Below the pieces are notes generated by a model, which saw only the letters and a list, made by a program, of their open reading frames with translations, searched no databases and was not told where the DNA came from. The translations under genes were made by a program, and so were the position numbers. A stretch of 21,830 bases of DNA from assembly GCA_004352715.1 (NCBI GenBank), contig SCFE01000012.1:2597591-2619420 (forward strand), written 5' to 3'. Positions 9,095 through 19,671 of this stretch are shown here, in pieces. The stretch comes from Hofstenia miamia (lineage: Eukaryota > Xenacoelomorpha > Acoela). Every line of letters starts with the position of its first letter. The stretch's first letter is position 1.

Positions 9095-9257
9095 CTCGCA
9101 GAACTATCATGACACAATTCCATCTAAGCTGGTAGTTGCTGCTTCATCTTCATGTACACCTGGCAGGCTTGCCATTGTGAATTGTGCACACAACAAAACA
9201 CTATCATCAGCTGACAGTAGTTGCAGTAATACTGTACCAGTTAATGTTTATATTTAA
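9095..9257 (+). other. Unrecognised open frame after gap
   Basis: The frame reads KLVVAASSSCTPGRLAIVNC and onward to a TAA at 9255-9257. It is Ser/Cys-rich with no recognised domain, and its 5' part is lost in the gap. It could be an exon fragment or chance. Confidence 0.15.
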
Positions 9258-10929
9258 ATTTTATCATTTTTATGTTTCTAAGGATTCTGTAGTTATAATT
9301 TCCTAGTAGATTATTTTAAATGGAAGGTATACGGCGTATACCTTCGTATATATACTTCGATTACAGCCCAGACTTGAAGGATTTTTAAAAGAACAAACTA
9401 AAAATCAATCGCCTTCCAAAGATTGATGAGCGAAAATAAGTTCAAGATGAGACTAACCTAATCATAATTAGAAAATTTTCAATGCTTTTTTGAATAGATA
9501 ATGTTAGTTTACTCTATCATTAAACATAGTACCCCTAAAATATTATAATTTGAAAAAATAGATATAACCTTATAACTATTCAAATAAAGTGTCAGGCATT
9601 TTGCATAAAATATATTTACAAAAAAACAGTCTTTCTGGCAGTGTTGCCACTGCGTCACAAAGCTAAATACACAGACCTTACTTCATACAATGACGCGCTT
9701 TTTAAGACATTGGCGTTAACCAAAGCGCAACGTTGAGGCTGTCATTTGGGTTTATTTCTAAATAATTACGCCGCAGCTAAATAATAAATAGCGAGAAAAC
9801 AAACCGCGCAGAGGTCGGTATTAATGCATTTATTGACTTCGTTATGTTATGCTGTGCCTGTTGTGAGACAGAAGAGCGTTTTTCTTTTTTGCTGTGTGGT
9901 TTTTTGTGTGAAAAATCTCTCAAAGGCAAGCCTGCCATTAGGCCTGGAAACAAAATGATACGTGGATCGGGTTCTCTAAATAAATAGCCTGTTAAGGTCA
10001 ACAAACCTTCTCAGCTGGTCGAGCCAATCCTCAATATTCAGAATGTACATTCATTGAAATTAAACGCATATATTTTAGTTTAAATGACCAAATACGACGG
10101 TTACCTTATTTCAATTGGAATTGCTAAATATGAAGCAAAATAAATATTTATGGACATTGAAAATTTACTTGTTAATAAACAAAATAAACTTTTTTATTAT
10201 TATAACCCAAATCAAGGCTGAAACTGTTTGAGACGTGGTGGGGTAGGATCAAGAAAAAATTGACATGTTTCAAGCCTTGATGTATACAGTAGGACGACAG
10301 ATTTAACAATTAGTTTCAGACAATTGAAATTTTTGGTAATCTTCAAAAATGATTCCATCATGAATTTTATAAATAAATGTCTCAGTTTTCTTATTTGGCT
10401 TATATTTATAGGCTAAACTTTTCAGATCACAAAATTCCAATTTATTGGCCTAAAAATTAATATTTTATTTGCTATCATTGATAACAAAATAGTAATTACA
10501 TAAAATTACTCGTAACTGCAAATATTACTTTTTATTCTTACCTATAAATGAAAATTTATGTGCTAGTAAATTTCTTGTGTATTGATTGAATGGACTAAAT
10601 CATATTTATTAACTAAGCAAAAGATTGACTGGAAAATTGTCATTTGACATTGAGAAAAATACATTTATGAACCTTAATAGTCAGAAAGTGAGCCAGATCG
10701 TTGTGAAATTATATACTAGTGTTCTAACATTCGGAAATGAGATAATATTATCCCTTTTAAATAAAAATTCCCTAAAAAAATATTTTTGAAAGTGAAATTA
10801 ATAAGTAGAATTATTCCGGAAGAGATAGTTAAAGTCCTGTAAGCAAACTTGTAACAACACATTTCATTTCTCTACTGATGAATTCTTTTGTTACATATTT
10901 CAATGCTTCTAGCACAAAGTACTTCGTAA
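9258..10929. other. Intergenic stretch with CpG-rich patch
   Basis: No confident gene. About 9640-9970 is richer in G+C and in CpG (GACGCGC, GGCGTT, AGCGCAACG, ACGCCGC, CCGCGC) than the surrounding DNA. A minus-strand frame at 9777-10004 reads through it but shows no domain. The remainder is AT-rich. Confidence 0.4.
9323..9345. repeat. Perfect 10-bp stem inverted repeat
   Basis: GAAGGTATAC, spacer GGC, GTATACCTTC. A 10-bp hairpin with a 3-nt loop. Confidence 0.9.
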
Positions 10930-10934
10930 TTTTT

Positions 10935-12330
10935 ACAATAATTCTAAAAAAAGTAGGACTGCCTTATTATTGGAAAGCGTTTCTGTGTATTTTTTACAAT
11001 CCTTTCTTAGATTTTGGTGTTCTTTCGCCATATTTTTCCAAGATGAGATAAGATATTGGATGTATTCCTTTGGTCATCTAATGACTTATTTAAATACTTT
11101 TGCCTCTGACTTTGAATTTTAAATTGTCGTAACATTTTTGCATGTTCATTTTTCTGTTCAATAATTTGCCCAGAAATATTTTCAGATTGTTCTTTGAATA
11201 AATTTTTTGCTCTTCTGAGTTTCTCAAAAGATCTTTAAACATAGCCTCTTTACGCGCTTGTTTTTCCCTAATTGCAAAGATCTCATCATCTTTTCTTTTA
11301 GTGATATCTTGAATTTGATAGCTAACATCGTTATAATTTTAATTCAGCCTCTTGTAGATTCAATCGATTCATTCTAACAATTAATTAATTCCTTAAGCTT
11401 TCAATCTTTGCATCAAATTTCTTATATTCGTTTTGGAAAGTTGGTTGTTCTTTGTATTTCGGTTTCTTAAAGATCAATACTTCGTCATTTGATTTCTGTA
11501 TATCAAATATAGATGTCAGTGTTTTTGTTGATATTTTCAACAACAGCCTTAATTCTAGCATTAAGAAGGGCACCATCATATGATTTTCAAATTTTTAGCA
11601 CGACTTTGTCTACAAATTCGCAACAGTATTGTCAAATTCTTTATGAATATATTCGCCAGTAGCTCTTAGAAATCATGCTTCCCAATTTTATAATATTTGC
11701 TGTACTCTATATTTAGTTCTTGTGAATAACCAATATAAGGCATAAAAAACATTGCGTTTTCCAAACATGCAAATGATTTCCTTGAAAATTTCATCATCCA
11801 AATATTCGAAATATTTTTTCCCTCCGATTAATCCAAAATCAAATTTTGAGAGTTCTGCCCAATTACCTACAAGGAAAACTAGCTCATGAATATCTCGGAA
11901 TTTGTAAAGTTGACATGATTAAAAATATAATGAATAAATTTAGTTGAATTGCATTAATTCTTTTGTCAATATTTAACATATAATTAAACAGCTACTGATT
12001 GTAGCAGAAAATGCCAGTAATTTAGCAGAAGCTTCATTGTTCCTGCCCAACTCAAATGCTCTTTCAGTATCGCACCGCAAAAAATAAGGAATTTGGCTAA
12101 GGGTAGGAAGAATCCATAAACCTTTAATAACACCTTCAAGCCTTTATATACTTTCGAATGAACAAAAATCAGTTCCTTTTTTATTCTCCAGTTTGTGATG
12201 CAAAACATTCCCCTCATCTGGAATTTCCAAAAACAATTACAATCTTCAGAGCATCCAAACTAGTCATCAATCATCGATTTCTGCATTATTAATATTAGTT
12301 TGCCATTCTCATGAATATTTAATAATATAA
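10935..12330 (-). pseudogene. Decayed guanylate-binding protein/atlastin-like GTPase
   Basis: Reading the minus strand from about 12330 downward, landmark motifs of the GB1/RHD3-type (GBP/atlastin) GTPase family appear in order but in shifting frames with stops. IVIVFGNSR-stop-GECFASQTGE (around 12200-12240) resembles a P-loop with the GKS decayed. VIKGLWILP matches the T-K-G-I-W segment. RCDTER sits where DTEG-type switch II is expected, followed by AFSATISSCLI, like the 'FALSxLLSSxxIYN' helix. ELVFLVGNWAELSKFDFG then LIGGKKYF (about 11810-11900) matches 'FLVRDW...yG..GG..Y'. The 3' half (about 10935-11580) is charged and helical (KQARKEAMFKDLL, EQKNEHAKMLRQFKIQ), like the C-terminal helical domain. 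Family members are dynamin-superfamily GTPases of membranes or immunity. Multiple frameshifts and stops argue for a pseudogene; introns cannot fully explain them. Confidence 0.62.
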
Positions 12331-13015
12331 AATATCAAATTTCCCCCACTCAGACATATTCAAATTTCTCAAATTCTCAAAGAACTATAATAAATATAAG
12401 AACCAACAAGAGCAGAATATAACATTTTGATTATACATTTAGGAATTTATCAAAAAAGATAAAAATAGCATTAATCTATGTGCATTTAAACATGTGCAAT
12501 AACATTTCACAATTCTAAGTATTTTTGTAGCGGCGTTCCAATTTTAACTAAAAATATGTAATAATATCAATATGCTTTCTGAAGGCTATTTATATCTACA
12601 TTCCAAATATCCGAAGAGTGCATTCAATTATCCTATTTCTGCATTAAATTATCCGTCTTTCAGTTTTGTTAATTATAATTTTATTTCAAATTTTTTGAAA
12701 TAAAATCTAAACGTGATAGAGTTTCCAAGACATACCATTCAAAAGAAAGTGTTTTTTAATTTGTGATTGTTTGTAGTTTGTACAATTTTTTACGGTTTTC
12801 TTGCATTGCATGGCTTTGTTATTTGTGTTTTTGAAATGTGTCATTGTGTTTCTACACATTTTATGCTTTTCATTCTACAAATTACATTATGTATTTGATT
12901 GAAAAGATTATCCAAAATCGAATAAAAATCAATAAATGCGGTAATACTTTGACATGTGCAATATTATTATTTATATATATCACGTAATTGGTCTATGAAT
13001 TTTTGTTGGTTAACC
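12331..13015. other. AT-rich intergenic stretch
   Basis: Nothing recognisable. May include further eroded 5' sequence of the GTPase pseudogene; no frame is open long enough to say. Confidence 0.45.
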
Positions 13016-13049
13016 TATATATATATATATATATATACATATATATATA

Positions 13050-13086
<37 letters not shown>
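13016..13086. repeat. (TA)n microsatellite with interruptions
   Basis: About 70 bp of nearly pure AT dinucleotide interrupted by ACATA and ATAATATAATA; highly self-complementary. Confidence 0.95.
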
Positions 13087-13089
<3 letters not shown>

Positions 13090-13165
13090 TCCAAATCACC
13101 AATTTTTTCATTTTCGTGTCCACAAATACATTTTTCTACAAACGCAGTGTGTACGAGTGAAATTC

Positions 13166-13393
13166 ATGCTGAAACACTGGCAACCAGTTCAAGTTGCAGT
13201 CTGTTTACTGAGCTATGTACCACTGCCACCAAACTATAACCCTATAAGAGAGGAAATGTTTCCTGCGACTGGACTAATAAAAGAAACGCACAGAGCTCAA
13301 CGGAAAAGAGGGCATCCACCAATTAATAATGGGTCTGTTCCCAACATTAATACAAATAATGATGACAATATACACCATTTAAAGAATGACTAA
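13166..13393 (+). CDS. Unrecognised small ORF, low support
   Basis: From the first ATG at 13166 the frame runs 75 codons to TAA; it is open upstream to the TA tract at 13086. It has a hydrophobic/proline segment (VCLLSYVPLPPNYNPIREE), a basic middle (THRAQRKRGH) and an Asn/Asp-rich end. No family is recognised. It has less AT bias than its neighbours, the only reason to list it. It may be an exon or a repeat fragment. Confidence 0.2.
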   Translation: MLKHWQPVQVAVCLLSYVPLPPNYNPIREEMFPATGLIKETHRAQRKRGHPPINNGSVPNINTNNDDNIHHLKND

Positions 13394-13396
13394 TCA

Positions 13397-14715
13397 CAGA
13401 TTTCAACCCGCATTTTTCCAAATGTAAGGCTGGATAGCAGCCTACCAAAAACCATTTGGCTCACACACCTATATGTTGTACAGATAAACACAAAATATGT
13501 TATCACAATAAAAGTGAAATATAATAATGGGCTTTTATATTTTCTAACTAAGCGATCTGTCAATGCACTTGGTAGAAATTACAAACAATTAATAACTAAA
13601 AAAACTATTCAAAAATGATGATATTGAACTCGTAAATGGCTTTGCATTGCAGTTTTGTAAATAGTGAGCTTAGAAAAATATTTAGTTTCTCAATGTCCAC
13701 TATTTTTCTACACGTATGTAATAGTTAAAACTGTGTTAAAAAAACAAAAACTGAAATATACATTGCGCCAATTGAGTTGTACAAATTTTTTAAACCTATG
13801 CGCATTAAACATTAGAGAGTGACATAGGGCATCCGATGATTATTAACAAATATTTTTGTTAATCACAGCTTGATTTGAGAAAGATCCGAGAAGTTTCAGT
13901 AATACAAAAGATCCAAAACGTCAAGACAAATTCAACGTCTTGGGTGAGGATGGGGTCGGCAAGTAATTAATTTTACTGATGACTAAAATTTACCCACCCC
14001 ATGTTATAGATAGTTACTTAATTACGTACTAACGTTGTCGCTGTTTATTCTGAAATCATTGTTTTCCACTAAAATGCTTTCCTGAATGCATGCAGTGGTA
14101 AAATTTGCTTCTATGATTGGGTTATTTTGCTTACTAACAAGTATAGCTGATGCTGCCACACTACATATTGGTATAATATCGTTTGCACTATTTTTATACA
14201 AACCTTGATGATGGTGACGAAAGACTGTGGAAAGAAAGAGACTCTGAAACTAGTCTTAAACTTTTCTGGTACAATTTCACCAAAAAAAATTCCCATAAAT
14301 CTTATTTATTCATATTTATTTATCTGCTACTCTTTATCGAACATTTGAAAGTTTCTGCCAGGAGCTATCAAAATTCTAAAAAGTTGGACCTTACTACGAA
14401 TAGACTGGGAATTTATTGCAAGCTTGATGCTAATGACTCCTCTCTTTAGAAAAATTTATTAATAATAATTTAAGCAATTTTAGAAAACAAAAATTTATCG
14501 AAATAGTATCGAATTAAGACAACAATTCAATTGCATCAAAAAACGCACCTCCGCACCCAACACCTACATAAAAGAGCATATCAATGATTCTGCATGGACC
14601 TCCAAAACAGAAATTAAACTCCTGATAAAGTCACAATACTTCACAGGCAAATTCGATATTATAAAGAAAAATAAAAATATAATGGTACAATAACGCAGCT
14701 ACCTATCTTCTGTGA
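13397..14715. other. AT-rich intergenic stretch
   Basis: Short frames (for example 14183-14449, plus) lack motifs. A moderately open plus-strand frame near 14537-14692 (NTYIKEHINDSAWTSK) sits just before the Gag-like ORF and could belong to the same eroded retroelement. Confidence 0.4.
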
Positions 14716-15003
14716 AGAGCACACACTCTAAGTCTATCTGAATTTAGATGTAAAAGAAAATCCTACTACAACAAACTCTTAGATGAAATAGTCAAACAAT
14801 TTAACACTGAGTGCACAGGCAAACAATACTGGATCCAGCTCTATAATTGCAAATCAAAAAGAAACGAGGACCTAACAAATTATATGTACAAAGTAGACAA
14901 ACTCCTATGCCTCTTGCAAAAAAGAGGAACCTTAATACAAACAAGATCAGTGCTCATACATTCATGCTGGGCTCTCCCAAACAGGAAGCAGGCGAAAAAT
15001 TGA
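14716..15003 (+). pseudogene. Possible retroelement Gag remnant
   Basis: A 95-codon stop-free frame lacks an early ATG and ends at TGA 15001-15003. The segment KQYWIQLYNCKSKRNEDLTN then YMYKVDKLLCLL followed by ...WALPNRKQ resembles the retrotransposon Gag capsid pattern 'W..L.n.kQk.gEsl.dYv.kl..L.......F..GLP'. This is pattern resemblance only. No zinc knuckle, protease or RT follows; the sequence runs into a (TA)n tract and a gap at 15261. If correct it is an isolated, broken fragment. Confidence 0.35.
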
Positions 15004-15257
15004 CGGCAATATTCAAATAAATGTATCAGTAAATATGCCATTAAGCTTTGAAAACAATGAAAGAATCAGCAGATAGCTGCATCTAAACCAAAATGTTTCA
15101 AATAAAAAGCGAAATAATGCAAAACGCATTTGACAAGAAACCCATAGACTGCACTAAATTGCGATGGAGAAAATTTGGTAAAACCACAATACATTTTATA
15201 TGCAATACAAGATGAAGATGCCGAAGCAATTGAGAACACAAATGAACATGATTTACG

Positions 15258-15260
<3 letters not shown>

Positions 15261-15291
<31 letters not shown>

Positions 15292-15463
15292 NNNNNNNNN
15301 NNNNNNNNNNNNNNNNNNNNNNNNNNNNNNNNNNNNNNNNNNNNNNNNNNNNNNNNNNNNNNNNNNNNNNNNNNNNNNNNNNNNNNNNNNNNNNNNNNNN
15401 NNNNNNNNNNNNNNNNNNNNNNNNNNNNNNNNNNNNNNNNNNNNNNNNNNNNNNNNNNNNNNN

Positions 15464-15492
<29 letters not shown>
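15261..15492. repeat. (TA)n microsatellite containing an assembly gap
   Basis: AT dinucleotides on both sides (15261-15291 and 15464-15492) of a 172-N gap (15292-15463). The gap is probably simply unresolved microsatellite. Confidence 0.95.
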
Positions 15493-15494
<2 letters not shown>

Positions 15495-15700
15495 TATTGG
15501 ATATTAACATTTTTAGTTTGGTAACTATTATTTTCGAAAAATAAATTGTAACCCAAAAGCTGGGAACAAAGTCATAAGGGAATACTACGTCACTTTTGTA
15601 TAGTGGTAGACTGCACAAAATCGCAAAAACAGAGAAAATATTCAATAAAATTGCTTTGAGTTTACTTTGTTCTAAAATTTATCAATATTCTTAAAATTGA
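15490..15700 (+). repeat. Diverged direct repeat, copy 1
   Basis: Shares a collinear set of blocks with 16388-16585: TTCTATTGGAT, TTTGGTAA, CAAAGTCATAAGGGA, ATCACTT/GTCACTT, TGTGGTAGACT-like (AGTGGTAGACT here), AAATCGCAA and AAATTTATCAATATT. Probably a dispersed repeat family or the two ends of an old insertion. Confidence 0.65.
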
Positions 15701-16387
15701 TATAAACACACAACTTGGTCTGACAAAAATAATTGCAGCTGATTAAAAGATAGCAAGTATGAATCTGATTTCCTCAAGAAAATGAACGTCACAATTTTAA
15801 TTAAGCGTTAAACAGAGGTGACCTAAAGTAAAATGCAATTGTTAATTTTGTATCCATGGGTTTGATTCTGAAGAAACAGCTTAAGGATGGCATTAGATCA
15901 TATTGCATTACTTTTTTTCAGAGAATATTTCATTACTAAATATTTTTATATATTAACAAATATTTTGTTACACAATTATTGTACATTATTTGTTGATAGC
16001 AATATTTGTAGATGTAACAAGCCGAATTTTAAAATAAATTATATTTATTCAATTTTTTGTCATTACTCACTCTCAGAACTTAAAAGGTATAACTTTTAGA
16101 GATCAGCCCCAATAGTTTCCTCACTTTTGCGTTGCACTGTCTGATGTTGAGTAAGCATTGGAACTAACATAGTTTTACTTAAAAATCAGATTATAATATT
16201 TAAATGAAAAAATGTTTTATGATAATAAAAATTCTGAGTTATTAGGGTTAACAATATAACCAGATCTATCGGAAATTGAAAATCTTGTATTAAACAGATA
16301 TTTTGCTGTTCATAATATTTATATACCCAGATCACTATTTACTAAATTTTGTTTCAAAACCATTAATGTTTTCTTTGCAATTGCTTC
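15701..16387. other. AT-rich segment between the direct repeats
   Basis: No coding motif. A 70-codon plus-strand frame (15887-16099) is Tyr/Phe/Ile/Asn-rich low-complexity translation and was not accepted. Confidence 0.45.
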
Positions 16388-16585
16388 ATTCTATTGGATT
16401 ACAACATTTGTAGATTTGGTAATTATTTGTTTTGACAGATCAATTATAACACAATAGTTTTGCTCAAAGTCATAAGGGAGGGGATATTACATCACTTCAG
16501 CATTGTGGTAGACTTAAAAAAATCGCAAGACAAAGAAAATTTTCAAGACTCTGTTGGGAAATTTATCAATATTTTTATTTTAAAG
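16388..16585 (+). repeat. Diverged direct repeat, copy 2
   Basis: The same ordered blocks as copy 1, about 900 bp downstream, in the same orientation. It ends close to the 3' border of the Penelope-like element (about 16613). Confidence 0.65.
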
Positions 16586-16666
16586 GCATTTTAAAAATAA
16601 TATTTCTTACTAGATTTTACAATAATAATTATAATTTCTTAAATTTTAAAAAGTGGCAAATTTAAT

Positions 16667-18210
16667 TTATAAATATAGTCTTCTTTTGTGTTTAAGCTTG
16701 GTTGCAAGGATTTTAAAAAAAATACTCTCAATAATCTTTAAATTACTTGATCTTGACGTCTGATGTAATATTTTTGTTTCAAAATTTAGTCCGCATTTAT
16801 TTAGATGATTAGATATATTAGAACTGGTCTCATGTTCTTTAATTCTTCTTGATAGTTGTCTACTAGAAAAACCAATATAATCTTCACCACAGGTGCATTT
16901 GATTTGATAAATTATATTTGATTTATTGGTTTCTTCAGTTGTAGATTTTAATTGAAATTTTGTTCTTAGCTTATGATTGCTATATATAAATCTAACATTT
17001 TCTTTAATTATTGATATTTTTTTGAGATCTTTGATCATGTTTTCGGTATGAAGTCCTCTATATTCGATCTTAAAACAATGTTCATAATTAGTTTGATTGT
17101 TTTTTGATCTTTTGTTTTTAATTAAAATGTCTTCTAATGATTTCTTAATATTTCGATCTATGAAATTATTTGGATATTCATTCTTCTTTAATTCGATCTT
17201 AAGTTTTCCTATTTCTTGGTTAATTGTTCTATATGTGCTGCAATTGTCAAATATTCGATGAATACAACCTTTAATTAATGATATTTTGTAATTTAAAGGC
17301 GTATTTGAGTTGTAGTTGAATAACAATCCTGTGTCTTTTGGTTTATAATAGATTCCAGTTTCAAATTTGTTATCTTTTTTAATTATTTGTACATTCAAAA
17401 AATGAAATTTGTTCTTAGTTTCAATCTCTTTTGTAAGCTGAATATTCTTGTCAATTAAATTCAATTTTGTAAGTATATTTTCTGATGTTTCTTCATTTTT
17501 TACTAATGCAAATATATCATCCATATAGCGTTGATAATAAATGAAGTGGTTGTCTGATGTTGTAAATTTGTTTTCAATTGTAGTTAAATATATATTTGCA
17601 AGAGTAGAACTTAAAGGATTTCCCATGGCTAAACCATCTTTTTGACGATAAAATGTGTTATTAAATCCCATTGAAGTATTCTGCGTTGCTAAAGTTAATA
17701 GTTCTTTTGTTGTGTTATACTCCAGATTGTAAATTTTTGTGTTTTTATTCTTAAGGAGTTCAATTGCAGCATCAATTGATTTTTCCAATGGCACATTTGT
17801 NNNNNNNNNNNNNNNNNNNNNNNNNNNNNNNNNNNNNNNNNNNNNNNNNNNNNNNNNNNNNNNNNNNNNNNNNNNNNNNNNNNNNNNNNNNNNNNNNNNN
17901 NNNNNNNNNNNNNNNNNNNNNNNNNNNNNNNNNNNNNNNNNNNNNNGTTTTTATTCTTAAGGAGTTTAATTGCAGCATCAATTGATTTTTCCAATGGTAC
18001 ATTTGTGTATAGACTCTTAATATCATATGAAACCATATAACCTTTTGTGTTTTGTTTTATGATGTCATTAGCAAATTTTTTAGCATTGATGTTGATATTT
18101 GCTTCAGGTAATAAACTTAGCATTTTGTTTAGGGTTTCAGATAATTTTTTGTTAATACTTCCACATGAACTCTCAATCGGTCGCAATGGACATTCTGGCT
18201 TGTGAATTTT
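16667..18210 (-). pseudogene. PLE reverse transcriptase-GIY-YIG endonuclease (gap-interrupted)
   Basis: In reading order: KIHKPECPLRPIESSCGS (18157-18210), the PLE RT1 motif; VSYDIKSLYTNVP (about 18000-18035), RT motif A with the catalytic Asp; then gap 17801-17946; then a 375-codon stretch from 17794. Within that stretch, residues 53-69 (DGLAMGNPLSSTLANIY) are motif B, 90-95 (YMDDIF) carry the two catalytic Asp of motif C, and 130-138 (FHFLNVQII) is the next conserved block. Residues 294-365 are the GIY-YIG endonuclease: IIYQIKCTCGEDYIGF with its Cys pair, RQLSRRIKEH with Arg and His, and KIIES with the catalytic Glu. This nuclease is thought to prime reverse transcription by nicking target DNA. 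The first codon at 17794 is GTG within TNVPLEKS, so it is not a real start. The last ~15 residues are out of frame relative to copy 2, which ends SIFIKSLQPILNT, indicating an A-run slip near 16710-16720. Confidence 0.85.
17741..18006. repeat. 60-bp duplicated flanks around a 146-N gap
   Basis: Bases 17741-17800 and 17947-18006 are the same 60 bp with two mismatches, and the gap (17801-17946) lies exactly between them. Both encode NVPLEKSIDAAI(E/K)LLKNKN, a segment a PLE RT has only once. Removing one copy plus the gap restores collinearity. This is an assembly overlap left uncollapsed. Confidence 0.85.
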
Positions 18211-18498
18211 GAAGCATAACCGCCTAGTGATTTTGAATTCTCATAAAATGTTTCAGATATCTTTTTTTCATTCTTCATTTTCAGTAGTTTTGCATTAAAT
18301 TTATTTTCAAAGCAAATTGCAGGTGACTTCTTTGCATTTGCGTGTAATTGAATTCTTTCAAATTCATCACCTTTTAAAATATTATCATTTTTTTCTCATA
18401 GTCATCTCTTTTCTTTATTGTGATTACAATACCTTTATCATATGGGGCAGCTTTTAAGTCATTTTTTCGTAAAAACTCTTGTAGTTTTTTTTAAATGT
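18211..18498 (-). pseudogene. PLE region between N-terminus and RT1, frameshifted
   Basis: Minus-strand pieces in different frames: FLRKNDLKAAPYDKGIVITI then KKRDDYEKKM (about 18400-18480), the 'DKG..vv.....Y...m' block of PLEs; then GDEFERIQLHANAKKSPAIC up to KISETFYENSKSLGGYA; then RRLCFKIHKPE leading into RT1. At least two frameshifts separate them. Confidence 0.7.
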
Positions 18499-18870
18499 TT
18501 ACCATATTTTATATTCTGCCTGTGGATTGTTTACATATTTATGCATTATTCCTGTAAGAATTGAATGAGTGTTATTACAAAATTGATCCTTTTTTATCAA
18601 ATAACTTGCTAGATCTTCAAATTCATTAAAAGCATCCATTTTTTTGTATTTGGACGTGCTGATTTGCTTTGGACCTTTTTCTAATACTTTCAAAATATAA
18701 TCAGGTATTACAACTTGTGTAAAATTTTTAACGGTGTTTGTTACGTTAAAAACATTAATACTTTGTTTATAACAAAGCCACTTTATTTTCTTAGTTTGTG
18801 ATATTTTCTTTTTCTTTATAATTGATTTAGTGAAAATTCGAATAAAGTTAAATATAAAAGCAAAGAAAAA
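18499..18870 (-). pseudogene. PLE N-terminal ORF fragment
   Basis: The open frame runs from about 18870 to TAG at 18499. It starts FAFIFNFIRIFTKSIIKKKK and includes VKNFTQVVIPDYILKVLEKG and PKQISTSKYKK. The 'L.kG.kf..' motif followed by an acidic helical stretch (FNEFEDLASYLIKKDQF) matches the N-terminal conserved block of PLEs. A frameshift at 18499 separates it from the downstream RT part. Confidence 0.7.
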
Positions 18871-18982
18871 AAATTATTGAAAAAACTATAGAATTAACAA
18901 CAAAACGTGAAAAATTAAAATCAAGCGGTCTGCATCAAGATATCATTGCTTTTATATTTAACTGCATTCGAATTTTCACTAA
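18828..18982. repeat. Inverted repeat at the PLE head-to-head junction
   Basis: 18947-18982 (TGCTTTTATATTTAAC.. ATTCGAATTTTCACTA) is the reverse complement of 18828-18863 with two mismatches. The arms flank an ~83-bp spacer and represent the same N-terminal coding segment (FIFN.IRIFT) in opposite orientations. Confidence 0.85.
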
Positions 18983-19080
18983 TTAAAGAAGAATGAATAT
19001 CCAAATTTCATAGATCGACATATTAAGAAATCATTAGAAGACATTTTAATTAAAAACAAAAGATCAAAAAACAATCAAAC

Positions 19081-19671
19081 TAATTATGAACATTGTTTTA
19101 AGATCGAATATAGAGGACTTCACACTGAAAACATGATCAAAGAACTCAAAAAATATCAATAATTAAAGAAAATGTTAGATTTATATATAGCAATCATAAG
19201 CTAAGAACAAAATTTCAATTAAAATCTATAACTAAAGAAACCTATAAGTCAAATATAATTTATCAAATCAAATGCACCTGTGGTGAAGATTATATTGGTT
19301 TTTCTAGTAGGCAACTATCAAGAAGAATTAAAGAACATGAGACCAGTTCTAATATATCTAATCATNTTTAATCCTATTATATATCTAATTATGAACATTG
19401 TTTTAAGATCGAATATAGAGGACTTCACACTGAAAACATGATCAAAGAACTCAAAAAAATATCAATAATTAAAGAAAATGTTAGATTTATATATAGCAAT
19501 CATAAGCTAAGAACAAAATTTCAATTAAAATCTACAACTAAAGAAACCAATAAGTCAAATATAATTTATCAAATCAAATGCACCTGTGGTGAAGATTATA
19601 TTGGTTTTTCTAGTAGGCAACTATCAAGAAGAATTAAAGAACATGAGACCAGTTCTAATATATCTAATCAT
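19081..19671 (+). repeat. 285-bp tandem duplication within PLE copy 2
   Basis: 19081-19365 recurs at 19386-19671 with very few differences, among them one extra A in the second copy (AACTCAAAAAAATATC). An isolated n (19366) and 19 bp separate the copies. The placement of the n suggests an assembly join. Confidence 0.85.

Larger units (their letters stand above)
16613..18885 (-). mobile_element. Penelope-like element, copy 1 (near full length, decayed)
   Basis: Spans the N-terminal region, RT core, GIY-YIG endonuclease and 3' UTR of a Penelope-like retroelement on the minus strand. The 3' limit is set by sequence shared with the plus-strand copy: a ~70-bp tail ending ...AATTATTATTGTAAAATC, at 16613-16690 here and 19783-19856 there, where a gap begins. 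The 5' limit is set at the head-to-head junction with copy 2. Several frameshifts (near 18499, 18390, 18240, 16730) and a gap with duplicated flanks interrupt it. Confidence 0.85.

Noticed and set aside
9777-10004. 75-aa minus-strand ORF in the CpG-rich patch
   Set aside because: No domain, and composition is explained by the local base content.
11984-12217. 77-aa minus-strand ORF that looks membrane-like
   Set aside because: A different frame of the GTPase pseudogene carries the recognisable motifs; this frame is a hydrophobic shadow.
15887-16099. 70-aa plus-strand ORF
   Set aside because: Low-complexity Tyr/Phe/Ile/Asn translation of AT-rich DNA.
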